Shown here in pieces: positions 1 through 5,970 of a stretch of DNA of 30,813 nucleotides. Below the pieces are notes generated by a model. The model did not search any database, was not told the DNA's origin, and worked only from the letters and a program-made list of their open reading frames with translations. A program made the position numbers and the translations under genes. Source of the DNA: a virus; IMG/VR virus record IMGVR_UViG_3300046559_000373, positions 1-30,813 of that record; one strand, written 5' to 3'. The stretch's first letter is position 1. Each line of letters opens with the position of its first letter.

Positions 1-272
1 AAATCATTACGCATCGCGCAACGATTCAAGACTTCATCGACGACAGGGGCGCCCATTGCATCCAGCGGCACATCATAGGCAATCCAGACCAGATCGGGAT
101 CTTCCTCCTGCGACACCCACGGGATCCATCCTGGCTCGTCCTTGGCGTGTTTCTGGCCGTCTCGCATCAGAGGAGGCATAAAATCGACTTGGCAGATAGC
201 GTGCCCACGCTGCGCGAGGCAACTCGCCACCACGCCAGCGAAATGGCCCAGCCCCACCACGGTCACATTCAC
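1..272 (-). CDS. UDP-sugar dehydrogenase-like protein, N-terminal part (cut by window edge)
   Basis: About 90 residues are visible, reading from a GTG at 272 and open to the left edge. The start overlaps the epimerase stop by four bases (GTGA), the usual junction in this operon. The N-terminus MNVTVVGLGHFAG is a Rossmann NAD(P)-binding loop (GxGxxxG type), followed by CLAQRGH and then VDF, where an acidic residue ends the second strand. This layout, and the later stretch DPDLVWIAYDVPLDAMG, resemble the UDP-glucose/GDP-mannose dehydrogenase family, which oxidises a nucleotide sugar to its uronate. The catalytic cysteine domain lies outside the window, so another Rossmann oxidoreductase is possible. 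Position next to a sugar epimerase supports a nucleotide-sugar role. Confidence 0.6.
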   Translation of the reverse strand, partial: MNVTVVGLGHFAGVVASCLAQRGHAICQVDFMPPLMRDGQKHAKDEPGWIPWVSQEEDPDLVWIAYDVPLDAMGAPVVDEVLNRCAMRND

Positions 273-1159
273 AAGCCACGCTCCACGAAGTCCATCACAG
301 CCGCTTCCATGCCCTGTCGAATCGGAACCGTCGGGGCCCAGCCAATCCCTCGCAGCTTGGAACAATCCAGCACCAGCCCCGGCAAATCACCCGCCCACGG
401 GTCTGCCACTGAGATAATCGCTGGCTGCGCCTGCAGCACCCCGGCCACCGTCTCAATCGAATCCAAGATGGTATTGGGCTGATCGTGCGAAATATTCCAG
501 AGCTCCGCTCCGGTATGTTGACGCGCGAGCGTCAGTCGAATGGCCTGCACCACGTCGGCCACGTCGATGTAATACTTCTGCTGTTGACCTGTGCCGTAAA
601 TCTCAAGGCGTGAAGGATTGGCTTTCAACTTCTTATAGAAGTCCATCAGATTGCCGTGCCGATAGCCAGGACCCACCAGCGAGACGGTGCGAAAGATATC
701 AGCCGTCATGCCGTAGCCGTGACAATAAGCCGCAATCAGCGACTCGCTGGCCAGCTTCATCGCGCCGTAAATAGAAGTCTGTTGAGGAAAGCAGGTCGCT
801 CGCTCGGTGATGGGCGAATCAGTGCAATCGCCATAAACGACCGCAGTCGACATGAAAACGATCCGATTGACGCCAGTGGCTCGCATGGCCTCGAGCACTT
901 GCGATGTGAGGATCAGATTCGACTGCACTTGCTGCACGGGTTGCTTGAGCGCATTGCGCACATCCGCAAGCGCAGCCAGATGAATCACCACATCGCTCCC
1001 GCGCATCGAATCACAGAGCCGATCACGTTGCTCGATCTGATCGGCGGGATGAATCGCGCGATCATATTTTGCGATGGTTGTAATAGAGTGATCATTTACC
1101 AGACGTCGCACGACATGCCGACCGATAAAGCCTTCCGATCCGGTCACGAACACGTTCAC
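269..1159 (-). CDS. NAD-dependent nucleotide-sugar epimerase/dehydratase (extended SDR)
   Basis: This 296-residue protein has the extended short-chain dehydrogenase layout. The NAD-binding loop is TGSEGFIG at residues 6-13, HLAAL is at 60-64, the catalytic Ser/Thr is in MSTAVVYG near 103-110, and the catalytic pair is Tyr131-x3-Lys135 in SIYGAMK. Length and motifs fit the UDP-glucose 4-epimerase/dTDP-glucose dehydratase group, which inverts or dehydrates sugars on nucleotide carriers in the cytoplasm. The exact substrate cannot be read from sequence. It starts with GTG at 1159, inside a 27-bp repeat that supplies its Shine-Dalgarno (AGGAG, 5 nt before GTG). It is followed by the dehydrogenase-like gene with GTGA overlap, so the two probably act on one sugar pathway that could feed the phage glycosyltransferases at the right of the window. 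Confidence 0.88.
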   Translation of the reverse strand: MNVFVTGSEGFIGRHVVRRLVNDHSITTIAKYDRAIHPADQIEQRDRLCDSMRGSDVVIHLAALADVRNALKQPVQQVQSNLILTSQVLEAMRATGVNRIVFMSTAVVYGDCTDSPITERATCFPQQTSIYGAMKLASESLIAAYCHGYGMTADIFRTVSLVGPGYRHGNLMDFYKKLKANPSRLEIYGTGQQQKYYIDVADVVQAIRLTLARQHTGAELWNISHDQPNTILDSIETVAGVLQAQPAIISVADPWAGDLPGLVLDCSKLRGIGWAPTVPIRQGMEAAVMDFVERGL

Positions 1160-1179
1160 TTTGGCTCCTGTGCCTGTGA
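1153..1179. repeat. 27-bp direct repeat, copy 1 (stop/SD/start junction)
   Basis: Identical to 1359-1385. On the minus strand it encodes QAQEPK-stop, an AGGAG ribosome-binding site and the GTG start of the next gene (the epimerase). Confidence 0.95.
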
Positions 1180-1365
1180 CAATTCGTCTTCAAACATTTG
1201 CCATGAGGCCACGACATCGACAAATTCGATAGGCACGCCAAACTCCTCAGCAATCTCAAGGTGCGTCCGTTTCCCGCCCAATCTGGCACGTTCACGAATC
1301 TCGCGACGCGTGCGATCTTTCAGGAGAGCCGCTAACTTCCATTGCATCGCCAGTTTGTCGTTCAC
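1156..1365 (-). CDS. Small helical protein with HTH-like segment, 69 aa
   Basis: The start is GTG 1365, overlapping the stop of the upstream coiled-coil gene by four bases (GTGA). Longer readings upstream in the same frame run through that gene and look non-coding. The protein is highly charged and probably helical: MNDKLAMQWKLAALLKDR, then RREIRERARLGGKRTHLEIAEEFGVPIEFVDVV. The stretch HLEIAEEFGVPIEFV looks like the first two helices of a helix-turn-helix, so a DNA-binding role is possible but unproven. The gene is bracketed by an exact 27-bp direct repeat, so both it and the gene before it end in SQAQEPK. Family not recognised. Confidence 0.75.
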   Translation of the reverse strand: MNDKLAMQWKLAALLKDRTRREIRERARLGGKRTHLEIAEEFGVPIEFVDVVASWQMFEDELSQAQEPK

Positions 1366-1385
1366 TTTGGCTCCTGTGCCTGTGA
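1359..1385. repeat. 27-bp direct repeat, copy 2 (stop/SD/start junction)
   Basis: Identical to 1153-1179, 206 bp away. It carries the end of the coiled-coil gene and the SD plus GTG start of the 69-residue gene. Recombination between the copies would remove exactly one small gene and leave both neighbours intact. Confidence 0.95.
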
Positions 1386-1994
1386 GGAGAGCGCCATACC
1401 GGCCCGCAGATCGGTGAGGGCGGCTTCGAGATCGCCTATGTGCTTCTCGTTGGTGTTCAGATTCTCGACTAAAGCCACCTCGATCCCTTTCCACGTCTTG
1501 CGTTCTTCCTCCAGTTGGGCGCGGACGGCGGTGAGGTCAGCCTCTAACTCTTGCACCCGCTTAAACCATGTTGCTTGCGAGTGTTCGCTGAAGCCCTGCC
1601 GCTCCTGCGAGTCTGGGGATGGTCCGACCGCGATCTGTTCAGTCAGCGCGGCCTCCCTAGCAGCCACGTATTCAAGCATCAGCTTATTGTGACGATTATT
1701 CTCATTAGAGACATGCAGAAGAATCACCGATGGATCGGACACATGTTGAAATGCGCCAGACGCTGCGATAATTTCTTCGAACACTCGCAAACGTCCCCTC
1801 CTCGGCTCATGATGATCAATCGCAAATGCAATGTCTTGTGCCAGCTTCGCAATGGGTGTCGGCCATGGCGCAGGTTCTTTCATTGGGATACCCAGCTTCC
1901 TAGCCATTCTCTCGGCATGGTCTTTCAATTTACCGCGCTGAATTTGCCGTCGTCCGCTGTTATTGGTGTGTCTTCTCGCTCGCCGTTTCCCCAT
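1362..1994 (-). CDS. Coiled-coil hypothetical protein, 210 aa
   Basis: I do not recognise a family. The N-terminus is very basic (MGKRRARRHTNNSGRRQ, then KLKDHAERMARKLG), suggesting nucleic-acid contact. A central region LAQDIAFAIDHHEPRRG precedes a long C-terminal part with heptad-like spacing (VQELEADLTAVRAQLEEE, then VENLNTNEKHIGDLEAALTDL) that should form a coiled coil from about residue 145 to 200. The last residues SQAQEPK lie within the 27-bp repeat. ATG 1994 follows the 33-residue ORF by ten bases. A scaffold or DNA-associated role can only be guessed. Confidence 0.8.
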   Translation of the reverse strand: MGKRRARRHTNNSGRRQIQRGKLKDHAERMARKLGIPMKEPAPWPTPIAKLAQDIAFAIDHHEPRRGRLRVFEEIIAASGAFQHVSDPSVILLHVSNENNRHNKLMLEYVAAREAALTEQIAVGPSPDSQERQGFSEHSQATWFKRVQELEADLTAVRAQLEEERKTWKGIEVALVENLNTNEKHIGDLEAALTDLRAGMALSSQAQEPK

Positions 1995-2004
1995 AAATAC
2001 TGAT

Positions 2005-2106
2005 TTACTTTTCCAGCCCCTGCCGTTCGAGAATCAGACACCCGCACCACCAACGATCAGGCTCTTGTTGCTCGGGGCCTGGTCCGGCCTGAGAGGGCAT
2101 CGTCAT
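2005..2106 (-). CDS. Small ORF, 33 aa, Trp/Cys-containing
   Basis: ATG 2106 overlaps the nuclease stop as ATGA and the frame ends in TAA at 2005. The peptide begins MTMPSQAGPGPEQQEP and contains WWCGCLI. It fills the otherwise empty gap between the nuclease and the coiled-coil gene, which together with the four-base overlap is the main reason to call it. No function can be proposed. Confidence 0.55.
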   Translation of the reverse strand: MTMPSQAGPGPEQQEPDRWWCGCLILERQGLEK

Positions 2107-2372
2107 ACGCTCAACCTCTTGAGAAAGTCATCACAATCGGCCTCAGTGCGCAGCACGGCTGAGATCCCGCGCCAGCTCGCCAGGAACGCCTCCTGCACAG
2201 GTCGCAGCTTGCCCTTTGGTCCCTTCACCTCGGCGACGCCTGTCTGGCCGCATTTCGTGACCAATAAGTCCACCGGCTCGCCTATTTTCTGCACCTGTGC
2301 TCCGTGCGCACGCAGATACTGCACAATGGCCGCTTCGTTCACGTCGGCCTGATGGACTTGGTATTTGCCCAT
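2103..2372 (-). CDS. VRR-NUC-type endonuclease, 89 aa
   Basis: A compact phage nuclease of the PD-(D/E)XK superfamily. The core is visible: IGEPVDLLV gives the acidic residue Asp35, GVAEVKGPKGKL gives Glu48-x-Lys50, and Gln60 in RPVQEAF matches the conserved glutamine that follows. The N-terminal helix (NEAAIVQYLRAHGAQVQKI) and the final SWRGISAVLRTEADCDDFL also fit stand-alone VRR-NUC proteins, which cut branched or flap DNA during phage replication and recombination. I chose ATG 2372 because it overlaps the zinc-ribbon stop as TGATG. The upstream extension has no gene-like content. It sits among small replication or recombination-type genes. Confidence 0.78.
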   Translation of the reverse strand: MGKYQVHQADVNEAAIVQYLRAHGAQVQKIGEPVDLLVTKCGQTGVAEVKGPKGKLRPVQEAFLASWRGISAVLRTEADCDDFLKRLSV

Positions 2373-2467
2373 CAGATTTTCCACTCCGTGACAGGCTTTA
2401 GCTTTCGACCGCAATAACAACAGAACTTCATGCCGTTTTCTCGTGGTCCGCTATCAAACGTCACCAT
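2372..2467 (-). CDS. Zinc-ribbon half-knuckle peptide, 31 aa
   Basis: The reading starts at ATG 2467 (or at an internal ATG giving 19 residues, MKFCCYCGRKL...) and stops at 2372, overlapping the nuclease start as TGATG. It contains a CCYCGRKL knuckle like those at the start of zinc ribbons. Only one CxxC-type pair is present, so metal binding would need a dimer or partner. Confidence 0.6.
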   Translation of the reverse strand: MVTFDSGPRENGMKFCCYCGRKLKPVTEWKI

Positions 2468-2499
2468 CCAACTTCTTACGCCTTGCCATCACCGATACC

Positions 2500-2835
2500 T
2501 CACGCGCGCCGCATCAAGGACGTGCGCTGCTGGCATTGCCAGTTCCCCGGAAAGGGACAGGCCGGCTGATGCGGACAGGTCGCGTCCCGTGTCGACCGAG
2601 GCCGATACGAGACTTTCGAGGTCACGGCTTGCTGCGTGCTGGCCTTATTCAGCCAGTTCACGAGGAACCGAGGCATCCCGAAGGGCGTTTTGCGCCGAGT
2701 CGGATTGGCCTCGAGCCAGGCTGCCGCTTTCAGGAGTTCCGCATCGACCCACGACTGCGAGCGGTAGATTTCCCACCACCGCTCCTGCTGGCCGACTGCA
2801 GGGCTCCACTCGCCGCGCTTCGTGGGAAAGATCAT
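2500..2835 (-). CDS. Phage hypothetical protein with replication-adaptor-like tail, 111 aa
   Basis: Starts at ATG 2835 with ATGA overlap to the upstream gene. The first part reads MIFPTKRGEWSPAVGQQ and ERWWEIYRSQSWVDAELLKAA. The central stretch AWLEANPTRRKTPFGMPRFLVNWLNKA matches a pattern I know from the C-termini of phage replication initiators and their short stand-alone relatives (a RR-K-x-MPRFLVNWL motif). The C-terminus is Ser/Thr/Arg-rich with several Cys. A role in replication is an inference from that motif and the surrounding nuclease and SSB-like genes; no catalytic residues are evident. Confidence 0.75.
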   Translation of the reverse strand: MIFPTKRGEWSPAVGQQERWWEIYRSQSWVDAELLKAAAWLEANPTRRKTPFGMPRFLVNWLNKASTQQAVTSKVSYRPRSTRDATCPHQPACPFPGNWQCQQRTSLMRRA

Positions 2836-3104
2836 TCCGTCCACCCCTGCCGCCGCGCCAGCGATACCAACGTCCGAAACCGCGTCTGATAGCCACCAGG
2901 ACCATAATCGTAGGCGAAGTGTTCCGCTTTCCGCAGCAGCGCCGGCTCAATCAGCAGCACGCGCTTGCCGCGGTCGAGTCCCTCCAGAATCTCCCGCATC
3001 AGGCGCTGATGGCCGCCGTCGCGTTCGGCCTCAATAGGCCGCTGCAGGATGTCGAGCTCGGCCTGTGTGCAGTCGAGCGCGAGGGCTGGTTCGAAGAGGC
3101 TCAT
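2832..3104 (-). CDS. Hypothetical protein, 90 aa
   Basis: ATG 3104 overlaps the preceding 31-residue ORF as ATGA. Begins MSLFEPALALDCTQAELDILQ and has a basic helical middle (HQRLMREILEGLDRGKRVLLI). It ends with AYDYGPGGYQTRFRTLVSLARRQGW. Family not recognised. It shares the first four residues, and the DNA around its start, with the tiny ORF just upstream. Confidence 0.72.
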   Translation of the reverse strand: MSLFEPALALDCTQAELDILQRPIEAERDGGHQRLMREILEGLDRGKRVLLIEPALLRKAEHFAYDYGPGGYQTRFRTLVSLARRQGWTE

Positions 3105-3110
3105 CGGCAC
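3093..3110. repeat. Gene-start direct repeat, copy 1
   Basis: A 12-bp identical core (3093-3104, encoding MSLF at a start codon) is followed by CGGCAC. The same core occurs at 3185-3196 followed by ACCGGCAC. Confidence 0.7.
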
Positions 3111-3196
3111 ACCCGCCTCAGTTGTTCCGCCAGTAGTTCATGCCGGCGCCGGAAGGTCTGCCAGCGGTCGCAGAGATTGCGCCAGAAGAGGCTCAT
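3101..3196 (-). CDS. Tiny ORF, 31 aa, Arg/Trp-rich
   Basis: ATG 3196 overlaps the upstream stop (ATGA) and its own TGA overlaps the next ATG (ATGA), so it bridges two genes with no gap. The peptide starts MSLFWRNLCDRW and ends LAEQLRRVCR, with a predicted basic amphipathic helix. The perfect double overlap supports translation. No function proposed. Confidence 0.6.
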   Translation of the reverse strand: MSLFWRNLCDRWQTFRRRHELLAEQLRRVCR

Positions 3197-3204
3197 ACCG
3201 GCAC
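3185..3204. repeat. Gene-start direct repeat, copy 2
   Basis: Matches 3093-3110 over 12 bp plus 6 bp, with a two-base insertion between. It brackets the 31-residue ORF together with copy 1. Confidence 0.7.
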
Positions 3205-3501
3205 CTCGTCTTTCACCACTTCACAGTGGAGTAGATCCGCATCGAACCAGCGCGTCAGCTTATATTTGATGAACAGCTTGAAGCCTTTGTCCTTCGCCTG
3301 CAAGCAGAGACTCGCGCGCCAGGGGTCCAAGGTCGTCAAGCCGATGCGTCGTTCGCCCAGCGACTCGCCGGTGGTTTTCTCGGCGCCGATCACGAAGCGT
3401 CGGATGCCGTCCGGTCGCTGCCAGGTGCCGCGCGTGCGTGACTCTTCGACGTATTGGATGGTCACGGTCGCCGTATAGAGTTTTGCAGGAGTAGGCGTCA
3501 T
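3193..3501 (-). CDS. Hypothetical protein, 102 aa
   Basis: Follows the SSB-like gene by three bases and starts at ATG 3501. It is rich in beta-strand-like alternation (KLYTATVTIQYVEES, GFKLFIKYKLTRWF, LLHCEVVKDEVPV), compatible with a small barrel fold. No catalytic motif is visible. Tight coupling to the SSB-like protein suggests a DNA-metabolism accessory role, as an inference only. Confidence 0.75.
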   Translation of the reverse strand: MTPTPAKLYTATVTIQYVEESRTRGTWQRPDGIRRFVIGAEKTTGESLGERRIGLTTLDPWRASLCLQAKDKGFKLFIKYKLTRWFDADLLHCEVVKDEVPV

Positions 3502-3504
3502 GGC

Positions 3505-4218
3505 CTAGAACGGCACATCCGAGAGGTCATCGTCAGGCACCGGCGTATTGTCCTCAGGTTCTTCGTCCGGGGCATCAGATGTCGGCGCATCCACGCGGTC
3601 GTGCGTCGTGCGACTCAGATATTCCGTCAGATACGCTTGGAGCTGCTTATCGAGGTCAAGCGCCTGTTGATTCGTCGCTGGCGTCAATGTCGTCAACTTG
3701 AAGGCGGGCATCTTGTAGACGATCCGCCCCTTCTTGCCTTCGGTAGAGCCCGTAATGACCACGGCCTGTTCGAAGAGTTCGCGCCGATGTTCTTTGCGGA
3801 ACTCCATCCACGCGCCCAAGGCCGCGCCCTTGAACTGGAGGCACCCCATCGCGAGTTTCTCGCCTTGCTTGAACCCGAGATAGCAATTCGTGACGAACTT
3901 CCCACCGACACGCGCCGCGCGGTCCTTGATGTCCTTATAGAGCCCTTCCGCCAATGTGCCCGCCTTGAATGCCCGCACCACGAGGAGTTCTTCCCTCGTA
4001 TCGCGCACCTGGTTCGACGTGATGCCGCTCTTGCTGGCCTCGTGCCAGCCGCGGACACTGCTCAACTCGTCGAGGAGCAGGAACGTGAACGGCAACGGGC
4101 AGATGATGTTTTCCTTGAGTTCCTTGTCAAAGTAGCGCACGCTGCCTGTTTCGCCAGACCATTCAAACCATCTGGTCGCTGGATTCGGCGCGTTCGCATT
4201 CGGATTGCTTCGGCTCAT
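3505..4218 (-). CDS. Putative single-stranded DNA-binding protein, 237 aa
   Basis: The C-terminus is a long acidic linker (DAPDEEPEDNTPVPDDDL) ending in SDVPF. This copies the layout of SSB acidic tails, which end in an Asp-rich stretch plus Pro-Phe and recruit partner proteins. The N-terminal part (RWFEWSGETGSVRYFDKE, FTFLLLDELSSVRGWHE, VGGKFVTNCYLGFK) is a beta-rich domain that I do not match to classical E. coli SSB; it resembles uncharacterised phage proteins placed among replication genes. Starts at ATG 4218 with ATGA overlap. The family call rests on the tail and on neighbours (nuclease, small replication-type genes), so it is an inference. A recombination-annealing protein is the main alternative. 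Confidence 0.62.
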   Translation of the reverse strand: MSRSNPNANAPNPATRWFEWSGETGSVRYFDKELKENIICPLPFTFLLLDELSSVRGWHEASKSGITSNQVRDTREELLVVRAFKAGTLAEGLYKDIKDRAARVGGKFVTNCYLGFKQGEKLAMGCLQFKGAALGAWMEFRKEHRRELFEQAVVITGSTEGKKGRIVYKMPAFKLTTLTPATNQQALDLDKQLQAYLTEYLSRTTHDRVDAPTSDAPDEEPEDNTPVPDDDLSDVPF

Positions 4219-4415
4219 TCGCTCACTCCTTCGCGGGACTGGTGTGCCCGCGTCATCGCGTTCACGGCTTTCACGAACAGGTCTTCTAACTGCCGGCAGC
4301 AGTCCGCTTCGTCAATCTCGTGCTGCACGAACCGCGTCACAATCCGCCGCACTTGGTTGTGGATAGACACCTCCACGTTGCGGTCGGTGAGTCGCGTGCC
4401 GGAAAATAGCGCCAT
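4215..4415 (-). CDS. Hypothetical protein, 66 aa
   Basis: I chose ATG 4415, two bases after the upstream TAG; longer readings overlap the previous gene. The peptide (MALFSGTRLTDRNVEVSIHN, then TRFVQHEIDEADCCRQLEDLF) looks like a small helical protein with a Cys pair. Its stop overlaps the SSB-like start (ATGA). Not recognised. Confidence 0.68.
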   Translation of the reverse strand: MALFSGTRLTDRNVEVSIHNQVRRIVTRFVQHEIDEADCCRQLEDLFVKAVNAMTRAHQSREGVSE

Positions 4416-4417
4416 GA

Positions 4418-4627
4418 CTAGATCGTCTGATATTGCGGCTGATCCCAATGACCAGCCTGCCAGTGCTCTCTGGACTGTTGCTGGTTTTGCAGAATCGTTC
4501 CGCATGGACAATAAATATAACCAGCCGTCTCTGGCAGGCGATAGGGAGCGCGAAACGAACCGACAAAACGATGCTTCGCCGGATCAATCTCCGAATCTGC
4601 AACTTGCTGTCCATCAAGGAGCGCCAT
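4418..4627 (-). CDS. Small CxC/His-containing protein, 69 aa, possible zinc finger
   Basis: ATG 4627 overlaps the upstream stop as TAATG. Residues YIYCPCGTILQNQQQSREHW and QAGHWDQPQ give a Cys-x-Cys pair followed by two histidines, spaced like a degenerate C2H2-type zinc finger. The N-terminal half begins MALLDGQQVADSEIDPAKHR. Zinc binding is inferred; partner and role are unknown. Confidence 0.65.
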   Translation of the reverse strand: MALLDGQQVADSEIDPAKHRFVGSFRAPYRLPETAGYIYCPCGTILQNQQQSREHWQAGHWDQPQYQTI

Positions 4628-4959
4628 TAGCGGATCCTCTCCATCGCCCGATCAATCGCATCGGCGCACTTGCTGTGCACGAGCGTCGCGTGCTGTTCGG
4701 CTCTTTTTGTCAGCTTCCGCAGCGCGTTCAGACGGCGCAGCGATTCGTCGCGCGGCAACTGCGTGGCCAGCACAATCTGCTGCTCGAGCGTGGTCAGCGC
4801 ATCGATTAGGGAGTGCATCGCGTTCTCGGCTGGGTCGATGATTGGTTCGGGTGTGTCGAAGTCGGGAATGTCGGCGTAGACTGGCGTTCCGTCTGAATAG
4901 TGGTCCTGTTTCGGTTCGTAGCGGTCGAAATCTGGTTCGTCGGTCACGAAGCGGCTCAT
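4627..4959 (-). CDS. Hypothetical acidic/helical protein, 110 aa, first gene after an operator-controlled promoter
   Basis: I chose ATG 4959 because a strong GGAGG lies 8 bases upstream; the longer reading would start inside the promoter and the previous gene. Residues 1-45 are acidic and Pro/Tyr-rich (MSRFVTDEPDFDRYEPKQD, then PVYADIPDFDTPEPII). The rest is helical and charged (NAMHSLIDALTTLEQQIV, RLNALRKLTKRAEQHA). Family not recognised. It is the first gene downstream of a TTGACA promoter with a palindrome over the -10, so it probably heads a separately regulated transcription unit carrying the SSB-like, nuclease and nucleotide-sugar genes. Confidence 0.75.
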   Translation of the reverse strand: MSRFVTDEPDFDRYEPKQDHYSDGTPVYADIPDFDTPEPIIDPAENAMHSLIDALTTLEQQIVLATQLPRDESLRRLNALRKLTKRAEQHATLVHSKCADAIDRAMERIR

Positions 4960-4976
4960 GGTGTGCCCTCCCTTTG

Positions 4977-5013
4977 TGAGACTCAGAGTAGTCTCAATAA
5001 ACCGCTTTGTCAA
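4977..5013 (-). promoter_or_regulatory. Promoter with palindromic operator
   Basis: On the minus strand, TTGACA (5013-5008) and TACTCT (4990-4985) are separated by 17 nt. A perfect 7-bp inverted repeat TGAGACT-N6-AGTCTCA (4977-4996) covers the -10 and the expected start point, the usual place for a repressor operator. The -10 matches consensus at only three positions, but the -35 is perfect. Confidence 0.6.
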
Positions 5014-5633
5014 TAGGCTAATTCGGGTTGGGCCGAAATATTTTTCTCCCACTGCGACAACTTGGGAATATTGATATTCGGCATCATCGAAAATCCGGTC
5101 CCATCAATGGAATCCGCTCCAGCCTTTAACGCGAGCTCATAGCGACGTTGTCCATTCACCCGACCCCAATGCACCCACACACCACGCGCCTTGGCATAGG
5201 CGCATAACGTGCGGCTTTCCGCGCTTTCCTTAAACGCCGTCGATCCCCCGACAAAGAGAACGCCCAATTCATCCCAAGGCACGCGATCAATCGTGAGTCC
5301 ATCCTGAGCTACGAACGCTGGAACATGGCCTATTCCTCGAATCACTCGAGACCAGAATGGCCAGCGAAGAATCGTGGCGGCAGCATCACCGATGCCGGAT
5401 TTGTAAATCACATCGGGAGCCGTCACAAACAGGCAGCCCGGATAGCCGTCATAGGCTTGCAACATCGCCATGAATTGGCCGGCATCAAACGCTCCCCCAA
5501 ATGCGCCATTGTCCATCGCCCATGTATAGGACAAATCTAATGTCGCTGGATTCGCCCACTGTCCTGGAACGATCAAATGACCGATATCCTCAGAACGTGG
5601 ATAGGTTGTGGCTCCAGATACGAGGACAATCAT
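5010..5633 (-). CDS. DpdA/tRNA-guanine transglycosylase-like protein, 207 aa
   Basis: The pattern fits the small phage branch of the tRNA-guanine transglycosylase superfamily often labelled queuine tRNA-ribosyltransferase or DpdA. MDNGAFGG is near residues 40-47, TAPDVIYKSG near 71-80, FVAQDG near 107-112, LFVGGST at 126-132, VHWGRVN at 154-160 and ADSIDGTG at 173-180. In phages, DpdA proteins exchange guanine in DNA for a 7-deazaguanine base, protecting against restriction. Start at ATG 5633 is fixed by an ATGA overlap with the zinc-ribbon gene. No preQ0-synthesis gene (FolE, QueD, QueE or QueC) is in this window, so precursor would have to come from the host or genes elsewhere. Base-exchange activity on DNA rather than RNA is an inference. 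Confidence 0.75.
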   Translation of the reverse strand: MIVLVSGATTYPRSEDIGHLIVPGQWANPATLDLSYTWAMDNGAFGGAFDAGQFMAMLQAYDGYPGCLFVTAPDVIYKSGIGDAAATILRWPFWSRVIRGIGHVPAFVAQDGLTIDRVPWDELGVLFVGGSTAFKESAESRTLCAYAKARGVWVHWGRVNGQRRYELALKAGADSIDGTGFSMMPNINIPKLSQWEKNISAQPELAY

Positions 5634-5815
5634 CGCATCGACTTCCACACGCGCATGTATTGGTTATAGCCTTCGCGATCCGCCGTTCGTTCCTGAATTC
5701 GTCGCTCCCGATGCCTCTCTCGACAGTCGAGGCAATACACGCGACCTTCGGGATCTCGCCCACACTGAGGACACAGGCCCATCTCGCGACGTTCGTAATA
5801 CCGGACATTACTCAC
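5630..5815 (-). CDS. Zinc-ribbon small protein, 61 aa
   Basis: GTG 5815 overlaps the upstream stop as GTGA; the longer reading in this frame runs through two other genes. Two CxxC knuckles (CPQC near residue 15 and CLDC near 29) form a complete four-Cys zinc ribbon. A strongly basic helix RERHRERRIQERTADREG follows, a common make-up for phage DNA- or RNA-binding accessory proteins. Its stop overlaps the DpdA-like start, so the two are translationally coupled. Confidence 0.75.
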   Translation of the reverse strand: MSNVRYYERREMGLCPQCGRDPEGRVYCLDCRERHRERRIQERTADREGYNQYMRVWKSMR

Positions 5816-5970
5816 GCGGGAACTTTCTTGAGCCCCGCCAACTTTATTTTCCGAGCCTTCGCCATATTCAGCCTCGCCGCCGCGCGCTTCTTCGGACTGG
5901 TGCTCTTGCCGCCCTTCAATCCGCCCAGGCGCCCAATCTCGGCTGCGGTCGGTCCTCGCTTCAGACTCAC
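5812..5970 (-). CDS. Basic small protein, 52 aa, with GRLGGLKGGK motif
   Basis: GTG 5970 overlaps the upstream stop (GTGA) and its TGA overlaps the next GTG (GTGA). The peptide reads MSLKRGPTAAEIGRLGGLKG, then a Lys/Arg-rich tail with SPKKRAAARLNMAKA. Small basic proteins carrying GRLGGLKGGK-type motifs recur in phages and bacteria without known function. Nucleic-acid binding is inferred from charge. Confidence 0.72.
   Translation of the reverse strand: MSLKRGPTAAEIGRLGGLKGGKSTSPKKRAAARLNMAKARKIKLAGLKKVPA

Noticed and set aside
3454-4809. 451-codon plus-strand ORF
   Set aside because: It is the antisense shadow of the SSB-like gene and neighbours; Arg/His-rich composition and no ribosome-binding site.
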